A program made the translations under genes and the position numbers. This document shows positions 18,149 to 28,747 of a DNA stretch of 64,000 bases, piece after piece. Each line of letters begins with the position of its first letter. The stretch's first letter is position 1. The DNA is from an uncultured Alphaproteobacteria bacterium (GTDB lineage Bacteria > Pseudomonadota > Alphaproteobacteria > Rhodobacterales > Rhodobacteraceae), in the NCBI GenBank assembly GCA_902556405.1, contig CACDWF010000007.1:47739-111738 (forward strand), written 5' to 3'. The notes beneath the pieces were generated by a model. That model was not told where the DNA came from and did not search any database. It saw only the letters and a program-made list of their open reading frames with translations.

Positions 18149-18805
18149 ATGACACCAAATACTCAAAAACAAATCTCAGATATAAAACTTGATCCTAATG
18201 TTCCAGTAATGATTTTCGATGCTGATGAAGTACTTGTTCACTTTGCTGAGCCTTTCGCGAAATATCTTAAAAAACATGGCCACCGCTTACACCTGACTGG
18301 CTATCGATTAGATAACGCAATTAAAAAAGCAAAGACGGATGAGGTAGCCACTCCAGATACAGTAAAAGATCTGGTATGGGGATTCATAAATGAGGAAACG
18401 AAAATTCAACCGGCCGCAAAAGGTGCACCACAAGCACTTAAGAAACTCCAAGAATATGCTCAAATTATAATTTTGAGTAATGTCCCTTATTCCGTTCATA
18501 ATGATAGAGTGGCAAACCTCAAAGATCTAGATATGGATTATCCATTAATTAGTAATGAAGGGATGAAGGGGCTGGCTGTGAAGGAAATCCTCAAAAACCA
18601 TAAGGCGCAGTCCTTTTTTATTGATGATAATCCCTATCAAGTAGAAAGCGTATATAATGACAATCAGCAAACAGTATGTGTTCATTTTTCGGTTTGTGAC
18701 TTAGTTAAGCCTTATATGCCTAAAGCTGTTGGAGCATCTATAGAGCCTACCTCATGGGAAGATTTAGTTTCCCAGTTAATAGGCCGTTTAAAAGATGCCG
18801 AATGA
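18149..18805 (+). CDS. HAD-superfamily hydrolase-like protein
   Basis: I place the start at ATG 18149 (218 aa). An upstream TTG at 18131 is possible but less likely. HAD motif I is 'MIFDADEVLVHF' (DxDxV: D-A-D), motif II 'IILSNVPYS', and motif IV-like 'FFIDDNPYQVESV'. The usual Lys of motif III is not obvious. It is probably a cytosolic phosphatase or phosphatase-like protein. Its stop overlaps the start of the second HAD gene as ATGA, so the two are co-expressed. I do not know the substrate. Confidence 0.75.
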   Translation: MTPNTQKQISDIKLDPNVPVMIFDADEVLVHFAEPFAKYLKKHGHRLHLTGYRLDNAIKKAKTDEVATPDTVKDLVWGFINEETKIQPAAKGAPQALKKLQEYAQIIILSNVPYSVHNDRVANLKDLDMDYPLISNEGMKGLAVKEILKNHKAQSFFIDDNPYQVESVYNDNQQTVCVHFSVCDLVKPYMPKAVGASIEPTSWEDLVSQLIGRLKDAE

Positions 18806-19512
18806 AAATTAAAGGGATTATCTTCGATAAAGATGGCACTTTATTTGACATCCAACGATCATGGTCGGAGTGGGCTAAAGCCTTTGTTACGAAGTTTAGT
18901 AATCAACATAATCTAGACAAACTGAAATTGGCTAAAGCAATAAACTTTGACTTAGCTTCTGATAAATTCATGAGGGAAAGTATTTTTGTGCATGGCTCCG
19001 TGGATGAGGTTGTAGATGCAATTTTCCAAAAGTTCCCGCAAGTAATGAAAAAGAAGATTCATGAAGGTCTATTTGAGGGTTCTGGTGATGCTAAACAAGT
19101 ACCATTAACTAATCTACAAACATTGTTTACTAACTTAGAGACAATTACATTCGGTCTAGTTACAAATGACAGTGAAAACAATGCTATAAAACATCTTGAA
19201 CAGCATAATTTAACTCAATATTTCGATATGATAATCGGCTATGACAGTGGATATGGTTCTAAACCGGAACCCGGACAATTGGAGGCTTTTTTAAGAAAAA
19301 CAAATTTACTATCCCAAGAGGTGCTGATGATTGGTGATAGCACTTATGACTTAGTCGCAGCGAATAGAATAAGTATGCCGTGTCTTGGAGTATTGTCAGG
19401 AACTGCAAATAAAAAAGAATTAAGTGCCCATACCCCCTTTGTAATTGATAGTATTGATGAATTAGAGGCGTGGCTCAAAAAGAACTTTTCCAGCCAAGTA
19501 GATATCATATAA
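18802..19512 (+). CDS. HAD-family phosphatase, phosphoglycolate phosphatase-like
   Basis: ATG 18802 overlaps the preceding stop (ATGA); a frame reaching farther upstream only shadows the first HAD gene. At 236 aa it has motif I 'IIFDKDGTLFD' (DxDGTxxD), motif II 'FGLVTNDSE', motif III Lys in 'YGSKPEPGQ', and motif IV 'VLMIGDSTYDLVAA'. This is the subfamily I arrangement of phosphoglycolate/beta-phosphoglucomutase-like enzymes, acting on small phosphorylated metabolites. It ends 31 bp before the MttB-family gene. Confidence 0.85.
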   Translation: MKIKGIIFDKDGTLFDIQRSWSEWAKAFVTKFSNQHNLDKLKLAKAINFDLASDKFMRESIFVHGSVDEVVDAIFQKFPQVMKKKIHEGLFEGSGDAKQVPLTNLQTLFTNLETITFGLVTNDSENNAIKHLEQHNLTQYFDMIIGYDSGYGSKPEPGQLEAFLRKTNLLSQEVLMIGDSTYDLVAANRISMPCLGVLSGTANKKELSAHTPFVIDSIDELEAWLKKNFSSQVDII

Positions 19513-19543
19513 TGATTTACAAGATGTTTGGTGCGAATTTATA

Positions 19544-21088
19544 ATGAGAAGAAAATCTTCACGTATTTCCAACAAAGAAATTAGAGCCTCGAGGCTTTCG
19601 CTTAAGCAACTGAATTGGCAGATACCATATAACTTTGATAATTTTGTTGAGCCGCTCAAGGAAGAGGCAGTGATTGCGATACATAATACGGCAATGAAGA
19701 TTCTCGAGGAGATCGGCGTCCTATTTCTAAATCCAGAAGCATGCAAGATTCTTCAAAAAGCAGGATGTAAAGTAGAACTTGATGACTCAAAGGTGAAAAT
19801 GGATCGCCGATGGGTTATGGACATGTTGAAAACAGTTCCACAACATTTTTCCATCACACCAAGAAATCCCAAGAATAAAATTAAGATTGGAGATCGGCAT
19901 ATTGTATTTGGTAATGTTTCTTCTCCACCAAACGTGTTGGATCTAGATAGAGGAAAGAGGCCTGGAGATTTTGATAGCTTTAAAGATTTAACAAAATTAA
20001 CTCAATTTTTCAATTGCATTCATTTCTCAGGAGGATATCCAGTAGAGCCAGTAGATATTCATCCCTCAATTCGACACTTACATTGTTTATTTGAACAACT
20101 CACCCTTACCGACAAAGTAGTTCACGCTTATTCACTGGGTCCAGAAAGAGTGGAAGACGCGATAGAAATGGCAAAGATTGCCTCTGGTTTAGATGAAAAG
20201 GAATTCTTTTCAAAACCAAGAGTTTTTACAAACATCAACTCTACTTCCCCGCTGAAGCATGATTGGCCAATGCTTGACGGTGCTATGCGATTTGCAAAAA
20301 AAAATCAGCCTGTGGTAGTCACCCCATTCACACTGGCTGGTGCAATGTCGCCTGTTACAATCACTGGATCAGTTGCACAAGCTTTAGCTGAAGCATTATC
20401 TGCCATTGCACTGTTTCAATATATAAGCCCTGGAAGTCCTTGTGTATTAGGGACTTTTACATCAAATGTCGACATGAAAAGTGGAGCGCCTGCCTTTGGA
20501 ACACCTGAGTATATCAGAGCAACACAGATTACGGGTCAAATGGCTCGATTTTATAAAATCCCTATACGTGCGTCGAATGCATGTGCATCTAATGCTCCAG
20601 ACGCTCAGGCTACGTGGGAAAGCTCCAACAGTTTGTGGTCAGCCATTTCTGGAGGAATAAATATGGTTTATCACGGAGCAGGTTGGTTAGAAGGTGGATT
20701 AATAGCTAGCTATGAGAAATTTATTATTGATTGCGAGATTATTCAGCAACTGCAAAAATATCTTGATCCTGAAATCACTAATGCTAATGAAGAAAGTTTG
20801 GCTTTCTCAGCTATAAGAGAGGTGGGTCATAATGGGCACTTTTTCGGCGCTGTACATACCCAAGAAAGATACAAGGATGCTTTTTATGCACCCATCTTAT
20901 CAGACTGGCGTAACTATGAGGCTTGGGAAGCAGATGGGAAAATATCTTCGGAGAAAAGGGCAAACAACGTTTGGAAGCAGATTCTAGACGAGTTTGAACC
21001 CCCAAACATTAATTCAAAAATAGCATCAGAATTATACGATTTTGTTCAAAGAAGAAAAAAAGAAGGTGGAGCCAAAACTGATTTTTAA
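19544..21088 (+). CDS. MttB-family trimethylamine/betaine methyltransferase (non-pyrrolysine)
   Basis: A 514-aa protein of the trimethylamine-methyltransferase superfamily: 'AIHNTAMKILEEIGVLFLNPEACKILQKAG', the 'FGNVSSPPNVLD' region, 'GAMSPVTITGSVAQALAEALSAIALFQ' and 'GGINMVYHGAGWLEGGL' near the C-terminus. Archaeal MttB uses an amber-encoded pyrrolysine, but this frame has no internal TAG, as in the glycine-betaine or other quaternary-amine (MtgB-like) relatives. Such enzymes move a methyl group to a corrinoid protein. No partner corrinoid gene lies adjacent, so activity is uncertain. Common in marine alphaproteobacteria using betaines. Convergent with pntB. Confidence 0.87.
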   Translation: MRRKSSRISNKEIRASRLSLKQLNWQIPYNFDNFVEPLKEEAVIAIHNTAMKILEEIGVLFLNPEACKILQKAGCKVELDDSKVKMDRRWVMDMLKTVPQHFSITPRNPKNKIKIGDRHIVFGNVSSPPNVLDLDRGKRPGDFDSFKDLTKLTQFFNCIHFSGGYPVEPVDIHPSIRHLHCLFEQLTLTDKVVHAYSLGPERVEDAIEMAKIASGLDEKEFFSKPRVFTNINSTSPLKHDWPMLDGAMRFAKKNQPVVVTPFTLAGAMSPVTITGSVAQALAEALSAIALFQYISPGSPCVLGTFTSNVDMKSGAPAFGTPEYIRATQITGQMARFYKIPIRASNACASNAPDAQATWESSNSLWSAISGGINMVYHGAGWLEGGLIASYEKFIIDCEIIQQLQKYLDPEITNANEESLAFSAIREVGHNGHFFGAVHTQERYKDAFYAPILSDWRNYEAWEADGKISSEKRANNVWKQILDEFEPPNINSKIASELYDFVQRRKKEGGAKTDF

Positions 21089-21091
21089 AAT

Positions 21092-22495
21092 TCAGCTAAT
21101 TTTTGTCAATAGCTCGTCAACCGACTTTTTTGCGTCTCCATAAAGCATTCTGCTATTTTCTTTGTAAAACAGAGGGTTTTCGATTCCAGAATAACCGGTG
21201 CCCTTACCTCGTTTTGAGATTATGACATCCTTAGATTTCCATACCTCCAGCACTGGCATCCCTGCAATAGGACTATTCGGATCGTCTTGAGCAGCAGGAT
21301 TAACAATATCATTGGAACCAATAACTATAACTACATCAGTTTCTGAGAAGTCTTGATTTATTTCATCCATTTCGAGAACTATGTCGTATGGCACTTTCGC
21401 TTCAGCCAATAATACGTTCATATGACCAGGCAATCTACCCGCCACAGGATGAATAGCAAATCTGACGTTTTTACCCTTATTTCGAAGTCGCTTGGTAAGC
21501 TCTGAAATAGACGATTGAGCTTGAGCCACAGCCATTCCGTACCCTGGGACAATAATAATCTCTTTTGCGTTTTCGAGCATACTAGCAACAGAGTCATTGT
21601 CAGTTGCGACCATCTCTCCCTCTATATCGGCTAATGGTTCTCCACTTCCTCCCCATCCCCCTAATATAACAGATACGAAGTTTCTATTCATCGCTTTACA
21701 CATAATGTACGAGAGGATGGCTCCCGAAGATCCGACGAGCGCGCCTGTAACAATCAACAGGTCATTGCCTAACATAAAACCTGTAGCTGCAGCCGCCCAT
21801 CCTGAGTAACTATTTAGCATTGATACGACGACAGGCATATCAGCACCACCAATAGCCAAAACTAAATGCGCACCGATAACAAAAGCAATTATAGTCATGG
21901 CCACCAGCGTCCATATTCCGGTTTGATTGAGATATGTAGCCAAGGCCGTGTCGTTAAGGTACATCCAACCAAGTACTAAACAGACAACAACCATTAATAT
22001 ATTTAGGAGATGTCGACCAGGTAAAATAACTGCTTTTCCAGTTATACTTCCAGCAAGCTTTCCATACGCTACTACGGATCCTGTGAAAGTAATCGCACCT
22101 ATAAAAATACCAAGAAATACTTCTGTATCGTGGATCACTTTATCGGCTCCAAAATACAATTTGCCGGGGTTGATTTCCTGATTCAAACCAATAAACACTG
22201 CTGCTAAACCGACAAAAGAATGTAGGGCTGCTACCAATTCAGGCATCCCTGTCATTTGAACTCTTTGGGCAACAAACAATCCAATTATTGAACCTACAAT
22301 AAGGCTCGGAATTAAATACTTAGACACACTCATTTCCGGGCCTAATACAGTTGCCAAAATGGCTATAGCCATACCCACAATACCAAACCAAACACCTCTT
22401 TTAGCTTTTTCTTGGTTGCTCAGCCCACCTAGAGAGAGGATAAATAATACGCTTGAACCGATATACGCCGCTGTTACTAACTCTGTACTTAGCAT
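21092..22495 (-). CDS. pntB: NAD(P) transhydrogenase subunit beta
   Basis: A 467-aa proton-translocating transhydrogenase beta subunit. The N-terminal half is a bundle of about nine membrane helices. The C-terminal NADP-binding domain III carries '[56 protein letters not shown]' and '[28 protein letters not shown]', the usual loops. It drives NADPH formation from NADH using the proton gradient; in phototrophs it supplies reductant. It follows pntA with an 11-bp gap, and both are on the minus strand. Confidence 0.96.
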   Translation of the reverse strand: MLSTELVTAAYIGSSVLFILSLGGLSNQEKAKRGVWFGIVGMAIAILATVLGPEMSVSKYLIPSLIVGSIIGLFVAQRVQMTGMPELVAALHSFVGLAAVFIGLNQEINPGKLYFGADKVIHDTEVFLGIFIGAITFTGSVVAYGKLAGSITGKAVILPGRHLLNILMVVVCLVLGWMYLNDTALATYLNQTGIWTLVAMTIIAFVIGAHLVLAIGGADMPVVVSMLNSYSGWAAAATGFMLGNDLLIVTGALVGSSGAILSYIMCKAMNRNFVSVILGGWGGSGEPLADIEGEMVATDNDSVASMLENAKEIIIVPGYGMAVAQAQSSISELTKRLRNKGKNVRFAIHPVAGRLPGHMNVLLAEAKVPYDIVLEMDEINQDFSETDVVIVIGSNDIVNPAAQDDPNSPIAGMPVLEVWKSKDVIISKRGKGTGYSGIENPLFYKENSRMLYGDAKKSVDELLTKIS

Positions 22496-22506
22496 AAGAA
22501 ACCCTC

Positions 22507-24069
22507 TTAACTTTTCTGAAACATGGCGAGCATTCTTTTCGTAACAAGAAATCCTCCCACGATGTTTATTGTTGCGATCAAAACGGAAATACTGGCAAGT
22601 ATTTCCACCACGAAATTAGGCGACCCAACCTGCAAAAGTGCACCCACCACAATAATTCCGGATATCGCATTGGTCACGGCCATTAATGGTGTGTGCAATG
22701 CATGATTTACATTCCAAATAACCTGAAAGCCAACGAAGCAAGACAAAACAAATACTATGAAATGTTGCATAAATGCTGGAGGAGCATATTGACCTAAAAG
22801 AGCCATGACCAAACCTCCCAGGGTTAACATTCCTACTTGAAAGGAACCAGCCTTTCTAGTAGCTGCAGCTTCTTCAATTTTCAATTGCTCGGGTGTTTTT
22901 TCAACCCCTTTTGCCTTTTGTGCTGTTGGCACCGCTTTAACCTTTGGAGCTGGCGGCGGGAACATCACTTTTCCACCATGAGTTACAAGCGACCCCCTAA
23001 TAATATCGTCATCGAGATTTATATCGACTTTTCCATTATTTTCAGGTGTTAGATCGTCAAAAAGGTGTCTTACATTATTGGCGTAGAGAGATGATGACTG
23101 TTTTGCCATTCTACTTGGGAAATCTGTATAGCCTATAATCGTAACGCCATTTTTTGTAACGACTTTTTTATCTGCCTTCGTTAAATCACAATTCCCACCC
23201 TTTTCAGCCGCAAGGTCAACGATTACTGAGCCTGGCTTCATCTTGGCAACCATATCTTTCAGCCATAATTTTGGTGCACCTCTTCCTGGAATTAGCGCTG
23301 TTGTAATCAATATATCTATATCTGGAGCTTGCTCTCGGAAACATTCCAATTGCTTTTTTCTAAATTCGGGACTCGAAGGTGCTGCGTAACCTCCATCGGT
23401 TGAGCTACTTTCATCAAAATCAAGAAATAAAAATTCGCCTCCCATAGACTCAATTTGTTCAGCGACTTCAGGCCTCACGTCGAATGCTCTTACTACAGCA
23501 CCTAGGCCTTGGGCTGCGCCAATTGCAGCGAGACCAGCAACCCCTGCTCCTATTACAAGGACCTTAGCAGGTGGAACTCGGCCAGCAGCTGTTATTTGTC
23601 CAGTAAAAAATCGACCAAAATTATTTGCAGCCTCTATCACAGCTCTGTAGCCGGCAATATTTGCCATCGATGAAAGAGCATCCATCTTCTGAGCTCTACT
23701 AATTCTTGGGATCATATCCATAGAAAGAGAGGTTATCTTTTTCTTATTTAAGTCTTTTACAAGCTGAGGGTTTTGAGCTGGCCATATGAAAGTAATTAAA
23801 ATCTGTCCAGCTTTAAATTTCTTTATTTCAGCAGTGGTAGGTTGATTAACTTTTATAAGCGCTTCACTGTTTTTAATGAGATCGCTTGAAGACGCCATAA
23901 CTTTTACCCCAGCTGCTTTGTATTCAGCATCAGCAAAGCCTGCACTAGCACCCGCACCTTTTTCGATCAGACACTTATGACCTAACTTTGACAAAAGTTG
24001 AGCGCTTTCTGGTGTTAGTGCTACTCTATTCTCGTCTTTCTTATTTTCTTTTAATGCTCCAATAATCAT
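22507..24069 (-). CDS. pntA: NAD(P) transhydrogenase subunit alpha (fused alpha1-alpha2)
   Basis: A 520-aa protein. The soluble NAD-binding domain I is N-terminal ('[30 protein letters not shown]', dinucleotide fold '[39 protein letters not shown]'). A Lys/Pro-rich linker (about 370-400) leads to a C-terminal domain of membrane helices. Many alphaproteobacteria split this into PntAA and PntAB; here both parts are on one chain. Start ATG at 24069, then the gene is followed by pntB. Acts in the cytoplasmic membrane. Confidence 0.95.
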   Translation of the reverse strand: MIIGALKENKKDENRVALTPESAQLLSKLGHKCLIEKGAGASAGFADAEYKAAGVKVMASSSDLIKNSEALIKVNQPTTAEIKKFKAGQILITFIWPAQNPQLVKDLNKKKITSLSMDMIPRISRAQKMDALSSMANIAGYRAVIEAANNFGRFFTGQITAAGRVPPAKVLVIGAGVAGLAAIGAAQGLGAVVRAFDVRPEVAEQIESMGGEFLFLDFDESSSTDGGYAAPSSPEFRKKQLECFREQAPDIDILITTALIPGRGAPKLWLKDMVAKMKPGSVIVDLAAEKGGNCDLTKADKKVVTKNGVTIIGYTDFPSRMAKQSSSLYANNVRHLFDDLTPENNGKVDINLDDDIIRGSLVTHGGKVMFPPPAPKVKAVPTAQKAKGVEKTPEQLKIEEAAATRKAGSFQVGMLTLGGLVMALLGQYAPPAFMQHFIVFVLSCFVGFQVIWNVNHALHTPLMAVTNAISGIIVVGALLQVGSPNFVVEILASISVLIATINIVGGFLVTKRMLAMFQKS

Positions 24070-24228
24070 GATGTTCTCTTGAGATTCTTTTTATTATTGT
24101 TTTTTTTCTTCGTAGTCTTCTCCACAGATAGGTTGTTTTAGACAAAAAACTACAAGAAAGTCAAATGCAAAAAGCCATTATGCTTCTAGCAAGTCTATGT
24201 AATAACAAGGCTGTCTCTATAATGCTTT
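24070..24228. other. Intergenic region upstream of pntA
   Basis: The region between pntA and the tRNA-Gly gene holds T-rich DNA next to pntA and no reading frame of note. It is likely to contain the pntA promoter and the tRNA terminator/trailer, but I see no convincing -35/-10 pair, hairpin or operator. Confidence 0.3.
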
Positions 24229-24303
24229 TGGAGCGGGCGATGAGATTCGAACTCACGACATTTACCTTGGCAAGGTAACGCTCTACCCCTGAGCTACGCC
24301 CGC
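24229..24303 (-). tRNA. tRNA-Gly (anticodon GCC)
   Basis: On the minus strand a complete cloverleaf can be folded: acceptor stem GCGGGCG pairs with CGCCCGC, D-loop 'AGCTCAGGGGTAGAGC', anticodon loop with GCC flanked by T and A, and T-loop 'GTTCGAATC'. The discriminator T is followed by an encoded CCA (24231-24229). Anticodon GCC reads glycine codons GGC/GGT. It is a stand-alone gene between pntA and the pcrA-like helicase. Confidence 0.95.
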
Positions 24304-24374
24304 ACCAAATTTTTTATACATGGAAAATTGTGAAAAACAAATAAAATAATTGGTATATTTTTTAAGAAGCTAAA

Positions 24375-24396
24375 TTATCAAACTTTCATTTGATAA
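24375..24396. promoter_or_regulatory. Inverted repeat upstream of the UvrD/PcrA helicase
   Basis: Arms TTATCAAA and TTTGATAA, eight bases each and perfect, surround six bases. The repeat ends 29 bp before the helicase ATG, a good place for a repressor operator. It is not an alphaproteobacterial LexA box. The symmetry could also be chance in AT-rich DNA. Confidence 0.3.
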
Positions 24397-24425
24397 AGTA
24401 ATTTAAGGTTGTTAATTAAAATAGC

Positions 24426-26651
24426 ATGAACGACATTTCATATTTGGGCGATCTCAATAGTGAGCAAGAAAAGGCGGTGCGACAGACCGATGGGCCAGTT
24501 CTAGTTTTGGCAGGTGCAGGCACTGGGAAAACAAAGGCTTTGACTGCACGAGTCGCCTATTTGATAAAAAGTCTTAATGTAAGATCACATAACATTCTAG
24601 CCGTCACGTTCACCAACAAAGCAGCGAATGAGATGAAATTCCGAATAGAGGAACATATTGGGCATATTTCTGAGGGCTTAAAGTGGATTGGCACTTTTCA
24701 TTCAATATGCGTTAAAATTCTTCGGAGACACGCTGAAAAAGTAAACTTAAATTCTAGTTTCACTATTATTAATACAGACGATCAAATTCGTTTATTGAGG
24801 CAGGTGATAAAGCTTGAATCAATTGATGAGAAAAAATGGCCCCCTCGATTGCTCGCTTACATCATTGATCAATGGAAAAATAAGGCTTTAACATATCAAA
24901 ACATTCCAGAAGACGACTTTCAATTTGATGGGAAAGCAAAAAAGCTCTACGAAATTTATCAATCCCGCTTAAGTACGCTAAATGCTGTTGACTTTGGTGA
25001 CTTGATTCTTCATGTCATAGAAATATTGAAGACAGATACCTCTCTCCTGTTCAATTATCAAAACTTGTTTAAGTATATCCTCGTTGATGAGTATCAGGAC
25101 ACGAACATGGCACAATACCTATTGCTACGATTACTAGCACAAGGAAGCAAAAACATTTGTTGTGTAGGTGACGATGATCAGTCCATTTATGGATGGAGAG
25201 GAGCGGAGATAGGAAACATTCTGAAATTTGAAAAAGACTTCCCTGGCGCCACAGTTATACGATTGGAACAAAACTACCGATCAACTTCAAATATCTTAGG
25301 CGCAGCAAGTGGTCTAATAGAAAGCAACCAGGGAAGACTTGGCAAAACCTTGTGGACTGAGTCAAATGTGGGAGACAAAGTTCAAATAATCAAACATATT
25401 GATGGGAAGGATGAAGTATCTTGGATTTGTGATGATATTCATAATAAAATAAAGTCGGAAAAAATAAAATTTTCTGATATTGCAATATTGTTCAGAGCAA
25501 CATGGCAATTTAGAGATTTTGAGGATCTCCTTCTAAGAAGAGATATTCCACATATTATAATAGGTGGCACGCGTTTTTTTGATCGACAAGAAATTAAGGA
25601 TGCTGTGGCTTATCTTCGGATAATAAATTCTGATGCAGACAGCTTAGCGTTAGAAAGAATAATTAATGTACCAAAACGAGGCATAGGAGAGAAATCACTA
25701 CAACAACTACATAATATTGCGAGAGAAAATAATTTTAGGTTGATAGATGCCGTGCGTCATGTGGTGAAGACCGACTTGCTAAGTAAAAAGATACAAGAGA
25801 ACCTTGGGCGTTTTATTGATATGTTAGATATATGGCGTGATGTGGGTTCATCCGATAAGAAAAATCATATTGATCTCGCCGAGCAGGTTCTGGACGAATC
25901 TGGTTATACGGATATGCTTCAAAATGAACAAACACCAGAGGCAGAAGGTAGGTTGGAGAATCTAAAAGAATTGGTATCAAGCTTAAATGATTTTTCTGAT
26001 CTTCAAGCGTTTCTTGATCATGTCTCACTTGTCATGGAAAACCAAGTTGACAGAAATCCAGATAAAGTCTCCTTAATGACCTTACATGCCTCTAAGGGTC
26101 TTGAATTCAAACAAATATACCTTCCAGGTTGGGAGGAAGAAACTTTTCCTAACAAAAAATCTTTGGATGATAATGGTCAAAACGGTTTAGAAGAAGAACG
26201 AAGGCTAGCTTATGTAGGAATTACCCGAGCAAAACTTTTATGTACAATAAGTTCTGCAGAGAGCAGATATAAATTTGGCGATTTCAACTTCAATCTAGAA
26301 AGTAGGTTTATAAAAGAATTACCCAATAACTATGTTGAAGACTTGACACCTTCAGGGTTCCAATCTTCCAATGCAATGAACCAATCAAATTTTCTTGAGC
26401 AAGAATCGTCATTCTACAGATCACCGGGCTGGAGCAGGCTTCAAAACAACATCGCTAATAATTCCTCTCCATTTTTCAATGGCGCATTAAACGTAAGTAA
26501 AACGTTTAACGTTGGCGATCGCGTATTCCACGAAAAATTTGGCTACGGAATTATAACTGAAGTAGAGAGTGATAAGGCACTCGTTGATTTTGAAAAGGCA
26601 GATAGAAAAAATATTAAAACAGCATTTCTTACTTCTGAAAAAGACCTGTAA
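24426..26651 (+). CDS. UvrD/PcrA-type ATP-dependent DNA helicase
   Basis: A 741-aa SF1 helicase. Motif I 'AGAGTGKTKAL', Ia 'AVTFTNKAANEM', II 'ILVDEYQDTNMAQ', III 'VGDDDQSIYGWRGA', IV 'LEQNYRS', V 'VSLMTLHASKGLEF' and VI 'EEERRLAYVGITRAK' are all present in order. The C-terminal 'VGDRVFHEKFGYGIITEVESDKALVDFEKADRKNIKTAFL' is a Tudor-like RNAP-binding domain typical of PcrA/UvrD. It removes DNA lesions and backtracked RNAP in nucleotide-excision and mismatch repair. Closely follows tRNA-Gly and is convergent with hemA, so it marks the left border of the PGC. Confidence 0.93.
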   Translation: MNDISYLGDLNSEQEKAVRQTDGPVLVLAGAGTGKTKALTARVAYLIKSLNVRSHNILAVTFTNKAANEMKFRIEEHIGHISEGLKWIGTFHSICVKILRRHAEKVNLNSSFTIINTDDQIRLLRQVIKLESIDEKKWPPRLLAYIIDQWKNKALTYQNIPEDDFQFDGKAKKLYEIYQSRLSTLNAVDFGDLILHVIEILKTDTSLLFNYQNLFKYILVDEYQDTNMAQYLLLRLLAQGSKNICCVGDDDQSIYGWRGAEIGNILKFEKDFPGATVIRLEQNYRSTSNILGAASGLIESNQGRLGKTLWTESNVGDKVQIIKHIDGKDEVSWICDDIHNKIKSEKIKFSDIAILFRATWQFRDFEDLLLRRDIPHIIIGGTRFFDRQEIKDAVAYLRIINSDADSLALERIINVPKRGIGEKSLQQLHNIARENNFRLIDAVRHVVKTDLLSKKIQENLGRFIDMLDIWRDVGSSDKKNHIDLAEQVLDESGYTDMLQNEQTPEAEGRLENLKELVSSLNDFSDLQAFLDHVSLVMENQVDRNPDKVSLMTLHASKGLEFKQIYLPGWEEETFPNKKSLDDNGQNGLEEERRLAYVGITRAKLLCTISSAESRYKFGDFNFNLESRFIKELPNNYVEDLTPSGFQSSNAMNQSNFLEQESSFYRSPGWSRLQNNIANNSSPFFNGALNVSKTFNVGDRVFHEKFGYGIITEVESDKALVDFEKADRKNIKTAFLTSEKDL

Positions 26652-26681
26652 TCCTGAACTCTAAATAAAGCAGAAACCCAA

Positions 26682-27896
26682 TCAAGCTACAACACGCGAA
26701 AGTGCGCACTGGCTCCAAAGCTCGTTCATAGCATTAACTAAAAAGTCAATATTGGAAAAAGAGTGAACAGGAGATGGAGTTATCCTTAACCTTTCCGTTC
26801 CTTTAGGAACAGTTGGGTAGTTTATCGGTTGGACATAAATTCCATAATTTTCCATTAAAATATCACTTATCATTTTACATTTAATGGGATCCTTGATCAT
26901 AACAGGCACTATATGGCTTGGATTAGATAAGTGAGGTATATTATGCTGATCAAGCTTTTCTCTCAGATATTTTACTTTTCGTTTTTGATCTGCTCTCTCA
27001 ATTTCAGAAGATTTTAAATGTCTGATTGAGGCAAGAGCACCGGCAGCAATTGCCGGAGGTAGTGCAGTTGTAAAAATAAAGCCGCTTGAGAAAGATCTTA
27101 CAAAATCACAAACCTCTTTTGAGCCACTGATGTAACCACCAAGAACTCCAAAAGCTTTCCCTAGCGTTCCTTCTATTATAGAGATTCGATCAGCAACTCC
27201 ATCCCTCTCAGAAACGCCTCCTCCCCTCTTGCCATAAAGACCTACAGCGTGTACCTCATCCAAATAAGTTAGCGCTCCGAATTCATCGGCCACATCGCAT
27301 ATATCAGAGATAGGTGCTATATCCCCGTCCATTGAATACACAGACTCAAAAGCAATGATTTTTGGAATATTAGGGTCAAGGTTGCTGAGATGATTTCTTA
27401 GATCATTTACATCATTATGCTTCCAAATAATTTTCTTGGCTCGTGAATGCCGAACTCCCTCTATCATTGATGCATGGTTTAGTTCATCAGACAAAATTAC
27501 ACAATTTTCTAAATTTGCACCTAAGACTGAAAGCGAAGCCCAGTTGGAGACATAACCGGAGGTGAAAAGCAAAGCTGAGTCTTTTCCATGTAAGTCTGCC
27601 AATTCCTGTTCAAGCAAGACATGATAATGATTTGTCCCCGATATATTTCTAGTTCCTCCAGCACCAGCACCACACTTTTCCAACGCCTCACTCATTGCTG
27701 CAATAACCTCTTTATTCTGACCCATTCCCAGATAGTCATTTGAGCACCACACTGTGACATCGCGTTCCTTTTTTCCGACATAATTTTTGGCTCGAGGAAA
27801 AGATCCTTTATATCTTTCAAGATCAGCGAAAACCCGATAATTTCCTTCTTGTTTTAACTTTTCAAGTCTTTCCTGAAAAATTTTATCGTAGTTCAT
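26682..27896 (-). CDS. hemA: 5-aminolevulinate synthase
   Basis: A 404-aa alpha-oxoamine synthase. It has '[16 protein letters not shown]', the glycine-rich '[17 protein letters not shown]', '[17 protein letters not shown]', '[15 protein letters not shown]', and PLP-binding Lys in '[14 protein letters not shown]'. It condenses glycine with succinyl-CoA to ALA, the first tetrapyrrole step in alphaproteobacteria. I start it at ATG 27896, preceded by GGGAGAG, not at the codon at 27935. It overlaps the end of puhE by 14 bp and is the last gene of the bchF-to-hemA operon, a position seen in Roseobacter-type clusters. Confidence 0.96.
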   Translation of the reverse strand: MNYDKIFQERLEKLKQEGNYRVFADLERYKGSFPRAKNYVGKKERDVTVWCSNDYLGMGQNKEVIAAMSEALEKCGAGAGGTRNISGTNHYHVLLEQELADLHGKDSALLFTSGYVSNWASLSVLGANLENCVILSDELNHASMIEGVRHSRAKKIIWKHNDVNDLRNHLSNLDPNIPKIIAFESVYSMDGDIAPISDICDVADEFGALTYLDEVHAVGLYGKRGGGVSERDGVADRISIIEGTLGKAFGVLGGYISGSKEVCDFVRSFSSGFIFTTALPPAIAAGALASIRHLKSSEIERADQKRKVKYLREKLDQHNIPHLSNPSHIVPVMIKDPIKCKMISDILMENYGIYVQPINYPTVPKGTERLRITPSPVHSFSNIDFLVNAMNELWSQCALSRVVA

Positions 27897-28731
27897 TTTT
27901 ACTCTCCCTAGGAAAATTTGATTTTGTTTCTGCAAGCGTAATTACGTCTGATGACTTTCTTAAGTTTGGTAGCATCCAATTCCAAAGCGTGGCATCTTTA
28001 ACAGGTAAGGCCATAAATAGATGTTCAAGTACCGCTAATCCCGCCAGAGTACTCAACAACAAATATCCAAACTGGATATCTGACATGGGCTCAGCAGCAA
28101 AAGTAAATCCCACTAAAAATAGAAACATAAGACATAACATAATAGTAGAAGCGATAAAGAAAAAACCGATAGGCGCAACTCTACAAAATGTCGCGATATG
28201 CTTTAGTGGAGCCGTCAAAAAATGTAAATTTATATACGGCACACCAAAGAAAAGATTGAGCTTGGCCGAAACTCTAGCCACATAAAGGATTAAAAATGTA
28301 GTAAATCCAAAATTATTTTCTGCACCAATTGACAGAACGGCCATAATAAATAAACAGGAAAGTAGAAAACATTCATTCAGTGCTATTGACCGGAACCCAT
28401 TTATAAAACGCTCACGTTCTGTATCTCCATCTATTTCTTGCTTTTCTAAAAGAGGAATGCCTGCAACAACACCTGTTAAGAATGTTAATTCAACCCATCC
28501 CCAAATAAATAAGCTCGCCAAAAAAGAACAGAAAATTTCTGCATAGCTCATACCACCCAAACAACTACAATAAGAGTACCATGCGCAAAAAAACAGGGGC
28601 AAAGTAACTAGAACCACTGTGAACCGTGTCTTGCTATCACCTAAATCCAATCGCTTTGCTGTATATAAAATTATGCCGGTTAAAAACCACCATAAAAATA
28701 AAACAAAAAATATACTGAATATTGAGCTCAT
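27883..28731 (-). CDS. puhE: PuhE, photosynthetic complex assembly protein 2
   Basis: A 282-aa membrane protein with about seven to eight hydrophobic segments ('[16 protein letters not shown]', '[13 protein letters not shown]', '[17 protein letters not shown]', and others). '[17 protein letters not shown]' is the recognisable PuhE segment, and position between acsF and hemA agrees with PuhE elsewhere. It assists reaction-centre/LH1 assembly, mechanism unclear. ATG 28731 (MSSIFS) is preferred; an alternative start at 28788 would run back into acsF. Overlaps hemA at the 3' end. Confidence 0.88.
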   Translation of the reverse strand: MSSIFSIFFVLFLWWFLTGIILYTAKRLDLGDSKTRFTVVLVTLPLFFCAWYSYCSCLGGMSYAEIFCSFLASLFIWGWVELTFLTGVVAGIPLLEKQEIDGDTERERFINGFRSIALNECFLLSCLFIMAVLSIGAENNFGFTTFLILYVARVSAKLNLFFGVPYINLHFLTAPLKHIATFCRVAPIGFFFIASTIMLCLMFLFLVGFTFAAEPMSDIQFGYLLLSTLAGLAVLEHLFMALPVKDATLWNWMLPNLRKSSDVITLAETKSNFPRESKNELR

Positions 28732-28747
28732 AAACTTCTTTCTTCTT

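Noticed and set aside
19544..21088. Pyrrolysine in the MttB-like protein
   Set aside because: No in-frame TAG codon and no pyl genes seen.
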